A stretch of 64,000 nucleotides of DNA from PFJX01 sp964393825 (GCA_964393825.1 CAYMUY010000020.1:1-64000); one strand, 5' to 3'. Counted from the stretch's first letter, positions 51,528-62,216 are shown. Numbers and translations: made by a program. Notes: a model not told the origin generated them from the sequence alone.

Positions 51528-54155
51528 GTGATCGCCCGCAATGCCCTCCTTGCCCGCAAGCTGATCTTCACCGTTGGTGCCGGTTTCGCCCTGGCGCTGG
51601 GCCTGATCGTCGCATTGACGGTCATCGGCGTGCGCCAACTGGCGGATACCAACGCCAACCTGGAAGCCATCGTCCACGAAAACAGCGTGAAGTCGCGCCT
51701 GGCCAGCCAGATGCGCGACATCCTGCGTGACCGCGCCATCTCCATGCTGTCCATCGTGGTCATGAACGATGCCTTCGAAAAAGACGAGGAGATGCTGCGG
51801 TTTTACCAATACGGCTCCAGCTACCAGACCGTACGCCAGAAACTTGAGGCCATGCTCAAGAATCCGGACGAAAAGACGGTACTCGCAGGCATCGACCGGC
51901 TGACTCGCGCCAATCAGCCGGTCATGGTACGGACCGTCGATCTCGGCGTGGAGGGTTACACCTTCCTGGCTTTCGATCTGCTGCAAAAGGAGGGCATTCC
52001 CCTGCAGCGCGATCTGGTCAAGGAACTCGACGAACTGATCCGCATCCAGCGAGCCATGACCGCGCGGGCCGCCGACAATGCGCGCACCAGCTATGAACGG
52101 ACGCGCTGGCTGATGACCCTGCTGGGTGTACTGGCGGCCCTGGTGGCGGCCATCGTCGCCTGGGCGGTGATCCAGCGCAGCGCCCGCCTGGCCGCCATCA
52201 CCGAACGCGAGCGCACCAAGTTCCAGACGCTGTTCGAAACCAATTCCGACGGCATCGTCATCCTCGACCAGCATGGCTTCACGGACTGCAACCCCGCCAC
52301 CCTGGAAATGTTCCGCATCGAAAAGGTGGAAGACTTCCTGTCGCGCCGACCTGAGGACCTGGGTGTGACCCAGCAGCCCAGCGGTGCCTCTTCCTTCGTG
52401 CTGGCCCAACGCCAGATCCATGATGCGGTGACGCATGGCCACACGGTATTCGACTGGACCGCCCGGCGGCCCGACGGCAGCACCTTCCCGGCGGAGATCG
52501 CGCTGCACGCAATGACCCTGGACGGACGCCCGGTCATCCAGGCCATCATGCGCGACATCTCGGCGCAGAAGGAGTCCGAGGCGGCGCTGAAATCGGCGCG
52601 AGATGCGGCGCTGGAAGCGACGGAAATGAAATCGCAATTCGTGGCCAACGTCAGCCATGAAATCCGCACCCCGATGAATGGCATCCTCGGCATGACCCGG
52701 TTGCTGTTGTCCAGCCCGCTCAACCCCCGTCAACTGGACTATGCGGAAGCCATCTCCCGCTCCGCCGAGTCGTTGATGCGGATCATCAACGACCTGCTCG
52801 ACTTCTCGAAGATCGAGGCCGGCAGGCTGACACTCGAAGACATCGACTTCGACCTGCCTGCCCTGCTCAGGGATGTCCTGGCCCTCTACCGCCCGCGCGC
52901 GGATGCCAAACTTCTGACCCTGCGTCTGGAAACCCGCGGTGACCTGCCCGAATGGGTGCGCGGCGACTCCCTGCGGCTACGCCAGATTCTGCTCAATCTT
53001 CTCGATAACGCCATCAAGTTCACCCAGACCGGCGAAGTCGTCCTCGGCGCGACCGTCGTGGACGACGAGACGATCCGGTTTGCCGTGCGCGACAGCGGCA
53101 TCGGCATTCCGCCCGCCGTGCAGGAACACATCTTCCAGGCCTTCGCCCAGGCCGACGGCTCGGTGAGCCGCAAATTCGGGGGCACCGGCCTGGGCCTGGC
53201 CATCTGCCGCCAGCTCGCGGCACTGATGGGCGGTGAACTGAAACTCGACAGCACTCCCGGCCAGGGCAGCCTCTTTCATTTCAGCCTGCGCTTCGAACCC
53301 GGCCAGCAACCCAACCGCCGGCTCTCCGACCATCCCGAGACCCCGCCGCCGCGATTCGCGGGTGCCCGCATCCTGGTCGCCGAGGACAACCCGATCAACC
53401 AGAAACTGGTGGCCTACATGCTCGAGGACTACGGCATCGAGGTCTTGCTCGCGGACAACGGCAAATCCGCATTCGACCTGCTTGAAACGGAAACCGTGGA
53501 CCTGGTGCTGATGGATTGCCAGATGCCCGAATGGGACGGCCTCACGGCCTGCCGGGCCATACGCGCCCGGGAAATGGAACAGCAGGGGGACAGAGTGCCC
53601 ATCCTGGCCCTTTCGGCCAATGCCATGCCGGATTTCGAGGAAAGCTGCCGCAGCGCGGGCATGGACGGCTACCTGAGCAAGCCACTCAGCGACACCGCCC
53701 TCCTCGCCGTGCTGCGCCGCTGGCTGCCGGAAAGCACCCGCGGTGGCGCGCGCGTCGAACCGGAGCGATACCAGGAGGCCGAGCCGCCTCATTCCGGGTT
53801 CGACCTGGGCAAGGTCCAGCGCCTCTGTCGCGGCGACGCGGCCAAGATGGAAGAGATGCTGTCCCTGTTTCTCCACAGCAGCGAAGAACTGCTCGGGCAA
53901 CTGGCCGAAGTCCTGGCCGTGGGCAATCTACCCCAGGCGGCGCGGCTGGCGCATCAACTCAAGGGCGCCAGCAGCTATCTCGGCGCGGACGAAACCACCG
54001 AACTGGCGGGCGCGGTCGAAGCGACCGCCAAGGCGGGTGATGTGGACGCCTGCCTGGCCCACCAGGAAGATCTCGAAGCCGCCTTCATCCGTCTGTTCAT
54101 CCCGATACGCGAGGAACTGGAAAGCCTGGCAGGCGAAACGACGCCGCGCGGTTAG
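51528..54155 (+). CDS. membrane hybrid sensor histidine kinase with PAS, REC and HPT
   Basis: 875 residues from a GTG at 51528. N-terminal TM (about 10-32), a helical periplasmic/4HB-like sensor (about 35-190), second TM (about 193-215), PAS (TLFETNSDGIVILDQHG), HisKA with SHEIRTPMNGILGM, HATPase (NLLDNAIKFT, DSGIGIP, FGGTGLGLAI), receiver (LMDCQMPEWDG), and C-terminal HPT (ARLAHQLKGASSYLG). A complete phosphorelay in one chain, probably signalling to a separate response regulator. Confidence 0.93.
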   Translation: MIARNALLARKLIFTVGAGFALALGLIVALTVIGVRQLADTNANLEAIVHENSVKSRLASQMRDILRDRAISMLSIVVMNDAFEKDEEMLRFYQYGSSYQTVRQKLEAMLKNPDEKTVLAGIDRLTRANQPVMVRTVDLGVEGYTFLAFDLLQKEGIPLQRDLVKELDELIRIQRAMTARAADNARTSYERTRWLMTLLGVLAALVAAIVAWAVIQRSARLAAITERERTKFQTLFETNSDGIVILDQHGFTDCNPATLEMFRIEKVEDFLSRRPEDLGVTQQPSGASSFVLAQRQIHDAVTHGHTVFDWTARRPDGSTFPAEIALHAMTLDGRPVIQAIMRDISAQKESEAALKSARDAALEATEMKSQFVANVSHEIRTPMNGILGMTRLLLSSPLNPRQLDYAEAISRSAESLMRIINDLLDFSKIEAGRLTLEDIDFDLPALLRDVLALYRPRADAKLLTLRLETRGDLPEWVRGDSLRLRQILLNLLDNAIKFTQTGEVVLGATVVDDETIRFAVRDSGIGIPPAVQEHIFQAFAQADGSVSRKFGGTGLGLAICRQLAALMGGELKLDSTPGQGSLFHFSLRFEPGQQPNRRLSDHPETPPPRFAGARILVAEDNPINQKLVAYMLEDYGIEVLLADNGKSAFDLLETETVDLVLMDCQMPEWDGLTACRAIRAREMEQQGDRVPILALSANAMPDFEESCRSAGMDGYLSKPLSDTALLAVLRRWLPESTRGGARVEPERYQEAEPPHSGFDLGKVQRLCRGDAAKMEEMLSLFLHSSEELLGQLAEVLAVGNLPQAARLAHQLKGASSYLGADETTELAGAVEATAKAGDVDACLAHQEDLEAAFIRLFIPIREELESLAGETTPRG

Positions 54156-54187
54156 AATTCGCGTTTTCCCGAAACACTCGTACGCCC

Positions 54188-55474
54188 ATGCTTGATATTC
54201 AGCTCCTGCGCAAGGACCTCGCCGCCGTCGCGCTCCGTCTCGCCAGCCGTGGCGTCACCCTGGACACCGCCCGCATCGAACAACTCGAAGCCGAACGCAA
54301 GGACATCCAGGTCCGTACCCAGGATTTCCAGGCCCGTCGCAACCTGCTTTCCAAACAGATCGGACAGGCCCGCGGCAAAGGCGAGGACGCGAGCGCGCTG
54401 ATGGCCGAAGTGACCGGCCTCGGCGATGACCTGAAAAACGCGGAAACGCGACTGGCCGGAATCCAGGAGGAGCTGTCCGCCCTGCTCATGACCATTCCCA
54501 ACCTGCCACACGAAAGCGTGCCGCCGGGCAAGGGCGAGCAGGACAATGTGGAAGTGCGCCGGGTCGGCACCCCGCGCGAATTCCCCCTGGCTGCCCTCGA
54601 CCACGTCGAAATCGGCGAGAACCTCGACCTGCTCGACTTCCCGACCGCGGTGAAGATCACCACCAGCCGCTTCGTGCTGATGCGTGGCGAACTGGCGCAT
54701 CTGCACCGGGCGCTGACCCAGTTCATGCTGGACACCCATACCCAGGAACACGGCTACCAGGAAGTCTACGTCCCCTACCTGGTCAATGCCGACTCCATGC
54801 GCGGCACCGGCCAGTTGCCCAAGTTCGAGGAAGACCTGTTCAAGCTCTCCAACGGCATGTATCTCATCCCCACCGCCGAGGTGCCGGTCACCAACATCGT
54901 GCGCGATGAAATCATCCCGGCGGAAAACCTGCCGATCAAGCTGGTCGCCCACACCCCCTGCTTCCGCTCCGAGGCCGGCTCCTACGGCAAGGACACCCGC
55001 GGCATGATCCGCCAGCACCAGTTCGACAAGGTGGAGATGGTGCAATTCGTCCGCCCGGAAGACTCCTATGACGCTCTGGAGGAACTCACCGGCCACGCCG
55101 AAGCCATTCTCTCCAGGCTCGACCTGCCCTATCGCGTGGTGGCCCTGTGCGGCGGCGACCTCGGGTTCTCAGCCGCCAAGACCTATGACCTGGAAGTGTG
55201 GTTGCCGGGTCAGAATACCTACCGCGAAATCTCGTCCTGCTCCAACTTCGAAGCCTTCCAGGCACGCCGCATGCAGGCGCGCTACCGCACGGAAAAGGAC
55301 GGCAAGCCGGGCAAGCCCGAACTCATCCACACCCTGAACGGCTCCGGCCTGGCAGTGGGGCGCACCCTGGTGGCGGTCCTGGAGAACTACCAGAACGCCG
55401 ACGGCAGCGTCAGCATCCCCGAAGTGCTGCGCCCCTACATGAACGGCGCCAGCCGCATCACGGCTCCCGACTGA
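54188..55474 (+). CDS. serS: seryl-tRNA synthetase
   Basis: 428 residues. N-terminal long antiparallel helical arm (about 1-110), then class II motifs (QVYVPYLVNADSMRGTGQLPKFEEDLF, FRSEAGSYGKDTRGMIRQHQFDKVEMV, NGSGLAVGRTLVAVLENYQ). Charges tRNA-Ser. The tRNA-Ser(CGA) gene lies nearby beyond mltF. The 3' ends of serS and mltF overlap by 17 bases. Confidence 0.97.
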   Translation: MLDIQLLRKDLAAVALRLASRGVTLDTARIEQLEAERKDIQVRTQDFQARRNLLSKQIGQARGKGEDASALMAEVTGLGDDLKNAETRLAGIQEELSALLMTIPNLPHESVPPGKGEQDNVEVRRVGTPREFPLAALDHVEIGENLDLLDFPTAVKITTSRFVLMRGELAHLHRALTQFMLDTHTQEHGYQEVYVPYLVNADSMRGTGQLPKFEEDLFKLSNGMYLIPTAEVPVTNIVRDEIIPAENLPIKLVAHTPCFRSEAGSYGKDTRGMIRQHQFDKVEMVQFVRPEDSYDALEELTGHAEAILSRLDLPYRVVALCGGDLGFSAAKTYDLEVWLPGQNTYREISSCSNFEAFQARRMQARYRTEKDGKPGKPELIHTLNGSGLAVGRTLVAVLENYQNADGSVSIPEVLRPYMNGASRITAPD

Positions 55475-56870
55475 GCCGGGCGTTGCCGGTATAGAAACCG
55501 CCGAGAAACTCCTGATAGGGTTTCTCGTACTTCGCGAGGATGTCGTAATAAATGCGCACGTTCTCGACGAAGGCGCGCGCCTCGCCACCGCGCGCATAGC
55601 CATATTTCAGTTTCGAGGCGTATTTGCTGTGGCTGAGCAGGGGCAATACCTCCTTGAGGTCGTTCCAGGAATCCGGATTGCGTCCCAGCCTTTCCGCCAG
55701 CACACGCGCATCCTGAACGTGGCCCATGCCGACGTTGTAGGCCGCCAACGCCATCCAGATGCGATCGGGAGAGGCGATATGCTCCGGCAGCGCCGCCATC
55801 AGGGAAACGATATAGCGGGAACCGCCCATGATGCTCTCCTTCGGGTCGAGGCGATCCTTCACGCCAAGATGATCGGCGGTGTCCTCGGTCAGCATCATGA
55901 TGCCGCGCACGCCGGTATAGGACACCGCCTGCGCATCCCACTGCGACTCCTGATAGGCCACCGCCGCCAGCAGGCGCCAATCCAGCTCGGTTTCGCTCTG
56001 TGCCTTGTAGAAATGCGGCGCCAGCAGGCGCAACAGGGTGCCGCGTTTTTCCAGAACGCCCAGGACATCCGCTTCCTCGAGCCGGCCGACATGACCGAAA
56101 TAGCGCTCGCGCAGACGTGCCAGCTCACCATCCTTCTCGCTCGCCTGGAAGAACCGCATCACATCGCGGGAGAACCCCAGGCTCATCCTCTGGCCGATCA
56201 ACCAGGCCTGCGGCAAAGGCTTGCCGAGGGTGAAGGTCCGGGTCAGGCCCGGATGGAAATTGTGGGCAATATCAAAGCTGTCCGAATCGGAGACGGTGCA
56301 ATCACTCAAGCCCAGCTCGACGCGTTCCAGCAACTCCTCCGAACTGGGCACTTTCATCTCCACCCAAACCAGACCGGGATAACGCTTCTTGAGCAAACGC
56401 AGGCTTTCCACATGGCTGCTCTGCGCCACCACCTCCAGTCGCAGTCCATCCATGTCCTCCGGCGACTTCGGGGGCGCGCGATCCTGGCGACAGATCACCC
56501 ATTCCTTGACCTGGCCATAGACCGGGCCAAAGCGCTGATTGATGCGTCTGCTCTCGGTCACGCTCAATCCCGCCGCCGCGAGATGGGCCTGCCCCTTGCG
56601 CATGATCTCGAACAACTGCGGCAGCGTATCCGCCAGCATGAAACGCACCTTCCAGCCCTGCGCTTCCGCGAAGCGCATGATCAGATCATGTTCGAAACCC
56701 ACCGCTTCGGATTTGGCGTTGAGGTAATACGTGGTCGGGCTGTTGCGCGTCACCACCACCAGTTCCCCGGAGGCTTCCGGCGCCGGAATCGGCGCGGGTG
56801 TGCAAGCCGTCAGACTCGATAGCGCCAGTACGGACAACAGGCTGAGCACACGGTATCTGAACCAGGTCAT
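55458..56870 (-). CDS. mltF: membrane-bound lytic murein transglycosylase F
   Basis: 470 residues from the ATG at 56870. Lipoprotein-type signal (LSLLSVLALSSLTAC), then a periplasmic-binding-protein-like domain (ELVVVTRNSPTTYYLNAKSEAVGFEHDLIMRFAEAQGW) and a C-terminal lytic transglycosylase domain with catalytic Glu in AYQESQWDAQAVSYTGVRGIMML and AAYNVGMGHV. Cleaves peptidoglycan and may be regulated by the N-terminal domain. Confidence 0.95.
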   Translation of the reverse strand: MTWFRYRVLSLLSVLALSSLTACTPAPIPAPEASGELVVVTRNSPTTYYLNAKSEAVGFEHDLIMRFAEAQGWKVRFMLADTLPQLFEIMRKGQAHLAAAGLSVTESRRINQRFGPVYGQVKEWVICRQDRAPPKSPEDMDGLRLEVVAQSSHVESLRLLKKRYPGLVWVEMKVPSSEELLERVELGLSDCTVSDSDSFDIAHNFHPGLTRTFTLGKPLPQAWLIGQRMSLGFSRDVMRFFQASEKDGELARLRERYFGHVGRLEEADVLGVLEKRGTLLRLLAPHFYKAQSETELDWRLLAAVAYQESQWDAQAVSYTGVRGIMMLTEDTADHLGVKDRLDPKESIMGGSRYIVSLMAALPEHIASPDRIWMALAAYNVGMGHVQDARVLAERLGRNPDSWNDLKEVLPLLSHSKYASKLKYGYARGGEARAFVENVRIYYDILAKYEKPYQEFLGGFYTGNARLSREP

Positions 56871-56885
56871 TTGTCTCGAGTACGT

Positions 56886-56914
56886 TTCGTGCCTGATGAG
56901 AATGTGGGTAGAAT
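56886..56914 (+). promoter_or_regulatory. possible promoter of tRNA-Ser
   Basis: TAGAAT at 56909-56914 with TTCGTG 17 bases upstream. The -10 is good, the -35 weak; it lies about 47 bases before the tRNA. Confidence 0.4.
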
Positions 56915-56960
56915 GCCGCGCTTTCCCGCACAAGGCCAGCCTTGGCGGAAAAGATGACCC

Positions 56961-57050
56961 GGAGAGATGGCAGAGTGGTCGAATGCGCCGGATTCGAAAT
57001 CCGGTTTAGTGCTTGCACTAACGGGGGTTCGAATCCCCCTCTCTCCGCCA
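56961..57050 (+). tRNA. tRNA-Ser (CGA)
   Basis: 90-base class II tRNA: acceptor GGAGAGA, D-loop GCAGAGTGGTCGAATGC, anticodon loop ATTCGAAAT (anticodon CGA), long variable arm, T-loop GGTTCGAATCC, and 3' CCA encoded. Confidence 0.97.
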
Positions 57051-57660
57051 ATCAATACATACCCCGTCGATATTGCTTGAAACGTCAGGCATATCGAGGG
57101 ATTCGCCGAGGCGATCGCCATTCCGGGGCGTTCCCCCCGAACCTCTGGCGAAACGCCTGTGCCGCATCCCCACCATGAGCCACGCGGCAGGGTTGATGCC
57201 CTCCGCCGGAAAAACCCCTCGGACCTTCAGCCGGCCTGTCCGGGAAGCCGGGAAATCCCTCATGGCCTGAAATCACGCGATAGGTCCGAGGCCATTCCCT
57301 TGGCCTGCCTGGGCGCCGTCGCGCTGGATGATGAATTTGCACGCTGGCGCCGGAAATCGCCCAGCCTCGCCCACAAGCCACCTCATGGCGCCCGCATGAC
57401 GCTCACCGACGGGAACATCCGTCGGGCAGGCCCGGTCTGGAGCCGCTCGCCCTTGAAACGGACGATAGCAAACGTCTTTCCGGTGTTGCGTTGACCGACC
57501 ACGACCTACAACTTCGCAAGACCGGCCCAAATCGACGCGCAGCCTCGCCTGATACCGGCCGTTCAAGATTGGGTCAAGAAAATCGGCACCGTGTCGTTAT
57601 TGGTGAAGAATCACAGTTGAGTGAACTGGAAAACATCAATGACGCACATAGGGACTCATC
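57051..57660. other. 610-bp intergenic region before TonB receptor operon
   Basis: No convincing gene in either strand. A perfect 7-bp hairpin CCGACGG / CCGTCGG occurs at 57406-57425. I searched by eye for a cobalamin riboswitch box, which the downstream receptors might suggest, and did not see one. The length suggests a long leader or an undetected small RNA. Confidence 0.5.
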
Positions 57661-59661
57661 ATGCACAGCAAGAAACCCCTGGCCATCCTCCTCGGTCTGG
57701 TTCTGGCCACGCCCCTGGTCCATGCCGGGAGCGCCAAGCCGGACAGCCTCGACTTGAGCCTGGAAGAACTGATGAGCCTGGTCGTGACCTCGGTGTCCAA
57801 GAAGGCGCAGTCCATCGCCGAAACGGCCGCGGCCGTTTTCGTCATCAAGGCCGAGGACATCCGCCGCAGTGGCGCCAGCAACATCCCCGAGGCATTGCGT
57901 CTGGCACCGGGCGTACAGGTTGCCGCCATCGGCCATAACCGATGGTCGGTCAGCATCCGCGGCTTCAATTCCCGCTTCGCCAACAAGCTGCTGGTCCTGG
58001 TCGATGGCCGCGCCATTTATAGCCCCTCCTTCTCGGGTGTGTTCTGGGAACACAACGACATCCCCTTGAACAACATCGAACGCATCGAGGTAATCCGCGG
58101 CCCGGGCGGTTCCCTCTGGGGCGCCAATGCGGTCAACGGCATCATCAACATCATCACCTATCCCGCCCAGGACACCCAGGGCGGGCTGCTCAGTGCGTCG
58201 GTCGGCGACGAGCTGCGCGGTGCCGTCCTGGCCCGCCATGGCTGGGCAGCGGATGAAGAGACGCATGTGCGGCTGCACGCCAGCGCCAAATCGGTCGATG
58301 CCGGCCGGGCGGCTGCCGGTGGCGGGGGGCCCGACGATTGGCAGAGCAAGCAGGCCGGATTCCGGCTCAATGCCACGCGCGCGGGCGACAACTACAGCCT
58401 GCAGGGCACCTTCAGCGACTACCGGGCGGGTGACCGAATCACGGCCCTCATGGCCGCACCCCCGTACGCCACCAGCCTGGGTACCGAAGGCGACGGCAAT
58501 ACCGCCCACCTGCTGGGCAAATGGGAGCGACCAACGGACACCGGATCCCATTCACTGCAAGCCTTTATCGATCACAGTGACAATGACCTGGGCATCGCCC
58601 GTTATCGCAACGACACCTTCGATCTGGAATACCTGCAACAGAACATCGGCGATAGCCATGACGTCGTCTGGGGACTGGGCTATCGCCTCAGCAAAGATCA
58701 GCTGAACGCGAGCCCGCACATACTTTTTTCCGACCACTACAAAACATTCAGCCTGTACAGTGCCTTCGTTCAGGATGACATCACATTGGTGCCGAAGCGT
58801 TGGCGCCTGACCTTGGGCAGCCGTTTCGAGCACAACGCGTTCAGCGGCTTCGAGGTGCAGCCCAATCTCCGCCTGCTGTGGACGCCTTCCACACGGGATG
58901 GTCTCTGGGCCGCAGCCTCGCGCGCGGTGCGCACGCCTTCCCGCGGTGAGCGCACCTCCACCGCCTTCGTCGAGCCGCCGTCTCCACCGTTTGTCCCCCT
59001 CCCCCTGGCCACGGTGGGTGATCCCGACATGGCATCGGAAAAGCTCACGGCCCTGGACCTGGGCTGGCGACATCAGTGGGGCCCCACCCTGAACTCGGAA
59101 GTCGCCGCCTTCTATTACCGCTATGCCGACCTGCGCGGCGCCTTGCAGCCCGGCCCCGGTACCATGCCGCTGTTTGATGGGGCCAACCCGTATCTGCCCT
59201 TGCATCTGACCAACGCCATTGGTGCCGATTCCTACGGCCTGGAGCTGGCCCTGGATTGGCTGCCGATGTCGAATTGGCGTGTCCAGGCAAACACCTCCCT
59301 GTTCCATATCCGCACGCGCAACCCCTTGCCCGGTGCCACGGGTGGCGAGTTCCTGGGTGCCACGCCCAGCCATCAGATCTCGCTGCGCTCGTCGCTGGAC
59401 ATCACGCCTCAGTTGCAATGGGACGCCTGGTTGCGTCACGTCGGCAAGCTTGCGGGAAGTAGCCCCGGCTTTGATTCGGTGCCTGCCTACACGAGTCTGG
59501 ACATGCGCCTGGCCTGGACACCGAAGCCCGGCCTGGAAATTTCCCTGGTGGGCCAGAACCTGCTTGATGCCGCGCATCCTGAAATAGTCATGAACACCAT
59601 CTTGTCCACTCCGGTGCAGATTGAGCGCGGTGTGTACCTGAATGCGGACTGGAAGTTCTGA
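57661..59661 (+). CDS. TonB-dependent outer-membrane receptor 1
   Basis: 666 residues. Signal peptide (LAILLGLVLATPLVHA), a SLEELMSLVVTSVSKKAQS stretch that begins the plug, plug domain (SIRGFNSRFANKLLVLVDGR, IERIEVIRGPGGSLWGANAVNGIINIIT), then a 22-strand-like barrel ending in a terminal aromatic residue (LNADWKF). The plug lacks a clear TonB box at the N-terminus. The substrate is unknown. A YfiR-like gene starts four bases after its stop, suggesting a signal relay. Confidence 0.93.
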   Translation: MHSKKPLAILLGLVLATPLVHAGSAKPDSLDLSLEELMSLVVTSVSKKAQSIAETAAAVFVIKAEDIRRSGASNIPEALRLAPGVQVAAIGHNRWSVSIRGFNSRFANKLLVLVDGRAIYSPSFSGVFWEHNDIPLNNIERIEVIRGPGGSLWGANAVNGIINIITYPAQDTQGGLLSASVGDELRGAVLARHGWAADEETHVRLHASAKSVDAGRAAAGGGGPDDWQSKQAGFRLNATRAGDNYSLQGTFSDYRAGDRITALMAAPPYATSLGTEGDGNTAHLLGKWERPTDTGSHSLQAFIDHSDNDLGIARYRNDTFDLEYLQQNIGDSHDVVWGLGYRLSKDQLNASPHILFSDHYKTFSLYSAFVQDDITLVPKRWRLTLGSRFEHNAFSGFEVQPNLRLLWTPSTRDGLWAAASRAVRTPSRGERTSTAFVEPPSPPFVPLPLATVGDPDMASEKLTALDLGWRHQWGPTLNSEVAAFYYRYADLRGALQPGPGTMPLFDGANPYLPLHLTNAIGADSYGLELALDWLPMSNWRVQANTSLFHIRTRNPLPGATGGEFLGATPSHQISLRSSLDITPQLQWDAWLRHVGKLAGSSPGFDSVPAYTSLDMRLAWTPKPGLEISLVGQNLLDAAHPEIVMNTILSTPVQIERGVYLNADWKF

Positions 59662-59664
59662 GCC

Positions 59665-60204
59665 ATGCCACGCCCGATCTGGAGAACCAGACTCTGGCTG
59701 CCGGCGCTCCTGGCGGCCACGCTGCTGCCGGGCGCGGGTGCGCGCGCGGACAACGCACTGGAGGACAGCGCCAAGGCCGGCTTCATCTTCAATTTCACCA
59801 AGTACGTGGAGTGGCCTAGCGCCCAGACGGGAAGCGATCTGCTGATTTGCAGCCTCGGCGATCGCCCCCTGTCAGGCAAGCTGGACGCAGTGCAGGGGCG
59901 CCAGGTGCAGGGCCGAACGATCCGGGTGCGGGCGCCAACCCGCTTCAGCGAGTGGCGCGACTGCCAGGTGTTGTTCATCGCCGACGACGAGGAGCAGCGC
60001 ATCGAGTCCGTGCTGCGCCAGGTCGGCCAGTCCGCCGTGTTGACCATCAGTGATGCGCAGGGTTTTGCCCAGGCCGGCGGCATCATCGGATTGAAGCTGC
60101 GTGCTGGCCGCATTCGCTTCGACATCAATCATGGCGCCGCTCGCCAGGCGGGGCTGAAACTGGGTAGCCCGCTGTTGAAACTCGCCGATGAGGTCTTGCC
60201 ATGA
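59665..60204 (+). CDS. YfiR-family periplasmic protein 1 (DUF4154)
   Basis: 179 residues. Signal sequence (LWLPALLAATLLPGAGARA), then AKAGFIFNFTKYVEWP, two cysteines (LLICSLGDRPL, WRDCQVLFIADDEE), and RIRFDINHGAARQAGLKLGSPLLKLADEV, all diagnostic of YfiR. In Pseudomonas YfiR holds the YfiN cyclase inactive until the redox state or envelope changes. Overlaps the second receptor gene by four bases (ATGA). Confidence 0.92.
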   Translation: MPRPIWRTRLWLPALLAATLLPGAGARADNALEDSAKAGFIFNFTKYVEWPSAQTGSDLLICSLGDRPLSGKLDAVQGRQVQGRTIRVRAPTRFSEWRDCQVLFIADDEEQRIESVLRQVGQSAVLTISDAQGFAQAGGIIGLKLRAGRIRFDINHGAARQAGLKLGSPLLKLADEVLP

Positions 60205-62215
60205 CCGGACACTGTTTTCGCCAACCATTGCTGACGCTGCTGGTCACCTGTGCCTGGTCGGCACCCACCTGGGCCAGGGTGGACCTGACCGAGCTCAGCC
60301 TGGAGCAACTGCTCGACGTGGAAGTGGTCAGCGCTTCCCGCGTCGCCCAGAAAGCCAGTGATGCCCCTTCAGCGGTCAGTGTATTGCGAGGCGAGGACTT
60401 CCGCGCCTATGGCTGGCGCAGCCTGTCCGAGGCGCTCAACAGCGTGCGCGGCTTTCTCATCACCCAGGGCGGCGAATACGACTATGTGGCCGTACGCGGC
60501 TTCTCCACCCCGGGCGACTACAACAGCCGCCTGCTGCTGATGATCGATGGCATCCGCAGCAACGGCAATGTGTATGACTCGGCCTTTGTCGGACAGGAAT
60601 TTCCGCTCGACATCGACCTGATCGAACGCATAGAGATCGTGCGCGGCCCCGGCTCCATGGTCTATGGCGGCAATGCCTTCTTCGGGGTCATCAATGTCAT
60701 CACCAAAACAGGCAAGGACATGGATGGCATGGTGGTTACGGCTGCTGCGGGCAGTTACGGCACCGGTTCTGCCCGTCTCAGTTATGGCCGGCAACTGGAC
60801 AATGGTGCCGACGTGCTGCTGTCCGTGTCCGGCCTGAACAGTGATGGCCAGGCCAGGTACTACCCCGAGCTCGGCCAGGCCAGCCCGGGCACTGAGGATA
60901 AACATGCCCGGCGCTTCTACGCCCGCTATCGGCAGGATGAATTGCAATTCACCGCCCTGGCCGGTTCCCGCGAGCACGGCCGTCCGCTCGGGTCTTACGG
61001 CAGCGTGTTCGACGACCCGCGCAACCGCGATTGGGACGAGACGCTGCTGCTCGACAGCCGCTACCAGACCAGTCCATCCGAGCACACCCGGATCAGCGCC
61101 CGGTTGTTTTATGGCCAGGCGGATTGGCGCGGCCAGTATGTCAATGACTACACCGGTGCCCCCTATGACCTGGACAGGGAGAAAGCACATGCGCGGTGGT
61201 GGGGTGTCGACGCTCAGCTTCACTACAGCGGCTTCAGCGGACACCGGCTGTTGTTGGGGCTGGATTATCAAAACAACTTCCAGCAGGACCAGTTCGCCGA
61301 GGACGCGCCGCCGTCCTTGCGTTGCACTGCCACCGGCAGCGCCACCGACCCTTGCCTGGACGACCAGCGAGACAGTTATCGCCTGGGCGCGTCTATCTGC
61401 AGGATGACCTCCGCTTGAGCGACAGCCTGAATCTCAACCTGGGCTTGCGCCACGATCAATCTGATACCGCCAACAACCAGTTGAGCCCACGCCTGGGCCT
61501 GATCTGGCGACCCAACGCGGAGAACGTGATCAAACTGCTGTACGGCCGCGCCTTCCGTGCCCCCAATGCCTATGAACGCAACTACAGTTATCCCGGGGTC
61601 GGTGCGATGATCGCCAACCCCGGCCTGAAAACAGAGACCATCCAGACCTACGAAGCAGTCTGGGAGCGCTACCTGGGCGAGGATCTGCGGCTGACCGCCA
61701 GCGCCAATATCAACCAGGTGCGGAACTGGATCGTGCAGGTGGATACCGGTACAAGCCTGCAGTTCCAGAACCAGCCCGGTATCCGCAGCAGCGGCATCGA
61801 ACTGGAGCTGGAAAAGAATTTCGCTGGCGGCGCCCGCCTGCGCACCAGCTACACCGGCCAATTTGCGCCAGAACAGCCGAACGGCATTATCAACAGTCCG
61901 TCCCGGCACATGGTCAAGGCCAACTTCACCACACCCTTGCCCATGGCCCATTGGCACCTGGGCATGGAGGCCAACTACGCCAGCGGCCAGATCACACCCA
62001 CCAGCCGAACCTCGGGTTACGCCATTGCCAATGCCAACCTGCGCTGGCAGCCCAAAGGCGACGGCAACACCGAAGTGGCTCTGGGCATCTACAACCTGTT
62101 CGACAAGCACTACGCCCATAGCTTCCCGGATGACAGCCTCTACAGCGGCATTCCCCGCGAAAGCCTGGCCCAGGATGGTCGCACCTGGCAGTTGAAGCTG
62201 ACACACCGGTTCTGA
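60201..62215 (+). pseudogene. TonB-dependent receptor 2, split by a frameshift
   Basis: The first frame runs 60201-61418: signal peptide, SLEQLLDVEVVSASR, plug (VRGFSTPGDYNSRLLLMIDG, IERIEIVRGPGSMVYGGNAFFGVINVIT) and part of the barrel, then leaves the true frame at about 61390 (RLGASICRMTSA). The other frame continues with YLQDDLRLSDSLNLNLGLRHD and barrel strands to WQLKLTHRF at 62215. Restoring one base near GGCGCGTCTAT joins both into a roughly 670-residue receptor like its neighbour. Either a real frameshift or a sequencing error in a GC-rich site. Confidence 0.9.
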
Positions 62216-62216
62216 C

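Noticed and set aside
57051..57660. Cobalamin or other named riboswitch before the TonB receptor
   Set aside because: No B12-box-like sequence or other consensus was found by eye.
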